Origin: JAMXLO01 sp963791495
GTDB taxonomy: Bacteria > Pseudomonadota > Alphaproteobacteria > Acetobacterales > Acetobacteraceae
Length of the DNA stretch: 64,000 bases
Assembly: GCA_963791495.1 (NCBI GenBank)
Contig: CAWBST010000016.1
Location: 62,001 to 126,000 of the forward strand
Reading direction: 5' to 3'
A program made the position numbers and the translations under genes. Each line of letters starts with the position of its first letter. The first letter of the stretch is position 1. Shown here one piece after another: positions 63,671 through 64,000 of this stretch. The notes beneath the pieces are model-generated. The model made no database searches. It was not told where the DNA came from and saw nothing but the letters and a program-made list of their open reading frames with translations.

Positions 63671-64000
63671 ATGGCAGCGCGCAAGACGGTTTTTGTCGGG
63701 ATCGACGTCGCGAAGGATCAGTTGGACGTGCATATTCGTCCTCTGGGCAGCGGTTTCATCGTCAGCAATGACGCCGCCGGCTACGCCGGGCTGATCGCGC
63801 GGCTGCGGCCGCTGCGCGTCAAGCGCGTCGTGCTGGAGGCCACCGGCGGCTACGAACGAGCGTTGTGGCTGGCATTGACCGAGGCCGGGCTGATCGCTGC
63901 CGTGGTCAATCCCCGCCAGGTGCGTGAATTCGCCCGCGCGTCGGGGCGGTTGGCGAAGACCGACCGGCTGGACGCGGCGGTGATCGCGCACTTTGCGGAA
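63671..64000 (+). CDS. IS110-family transposase (cut by window end)
   Basis: The first 110 residues are present. FVGIDVAKDQLDVHI, RVVLEATGGYERALWLAL, VVNPRQVREFARASG and KTDRLDAAVIAHFAE give the DEDD domain. The ATG follows GAGAGGG. It differs clearly from the IS110 transposase at 55383, so it is a second lineage. The rest lies beyond the window. Confidence 0.92.
   Translation, partial: MAARKTVFVGIDVAKDQLDVHIRPLGSGFIVSNDAAGYAGLIARLRPLRVKRVVLEATGGYERALWLALTEAGLIAAVVNPRQVREFARASGRLAKTDRLDAAVIAHFAE

Overview
The window is a 64 kb piece of a high-GC alphaproteobacterial chromosome. A member of the Acetobacteraceae/Rhodospirillales is the most likely source. This rests on the FixL-FixJ-FixK oxygen cascade, the holB-metG-tatD-metallohydrolase and thrB-rnhA gene orders, many CaiB-type CoA transferases and short GC-rich palindromes between genes. 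It is inference from gene content; no database search was possible. I recognised no rRNA, tRNA or CRISPR array.

1-11.8 kb is a redox and oxygen-response block. It holds pntB (transhydrogenase beta), then an operon of a GltD-like iron-sulfur flavoprotein and nifJ (pyruvate:ferredoxin oxidoreductase), divergent from a PfkB-type sugar kinase. Next come fixL, a stand-alone receiver protein, fixJ and divergent fixK. Two FNR/FixK-type palindromes are visible: one in the shared gltD-like/pfkB promoter and one upstream of the receiver-fixL pair. Together they suggest that FixLJ senses low oxygen, FixK is made, and FixK then drives fermentative or low-oxygen metabolism and feeds back on the FixL branch.

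11.9-31 kb is mostly housekeeping and catabolic: an M20 amidase, 3-methyladenine glycosylase and an oligopeptide-type binding protein; pdxY and a Nudix hydrolase; rnhA and thrB; a lipoprotein; the CbpA/CbpM co-chaperone pair; enoyl-CoA hydratase; thioesterase; DoxX; an ADP-forming acyl-CoA synthetase; an SDR overlapping kynureninase; and further oxidoreductases. 28.5-34.2 kb is a branched-chain amino-acid-type ABC transporter operon (livH, a livM-livG fusion, livF, a binding protein, then a lactonase-like metallohydrolase). 34-50 kb continues with a phosphoesterase, hydrolase, two CoA-transferase genes (one a tandem fusion), an asparaginase-like enzyme, a TMEM175-like channel, a receiver protein, an aldose epimerase, mazG, an outer-membrane protein, and the metallohydrolase/tatD/metG/holB operon.

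50.5-58.2 kb is an accessory island. It begins with an unusual class III nucleotide cyclase fused to a degenerate caspase-like domain. This is followed by an IS3-family element that contains a group II intron and an IS110-family element. The IS3 right end cuts a cytochrome c gene, and a decayed AI-2E-type transporter follows. 58.7-63.4 kb has a degenerate GGDEF protein and the urease genes ureB-C-E-F-G. The window ends in a second IS110-type element inserted into a REP palindrome just upstream of ureB.

Several conserved genes (the family-5 binding-protein gene, thrB, the liv binding-protein gene, holB, ureC) are broken by single-base shifts where both reading frames together make a normal protein. 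Because holB is normally essential, many of these are probably sequence errors rather than true pseudogenes.
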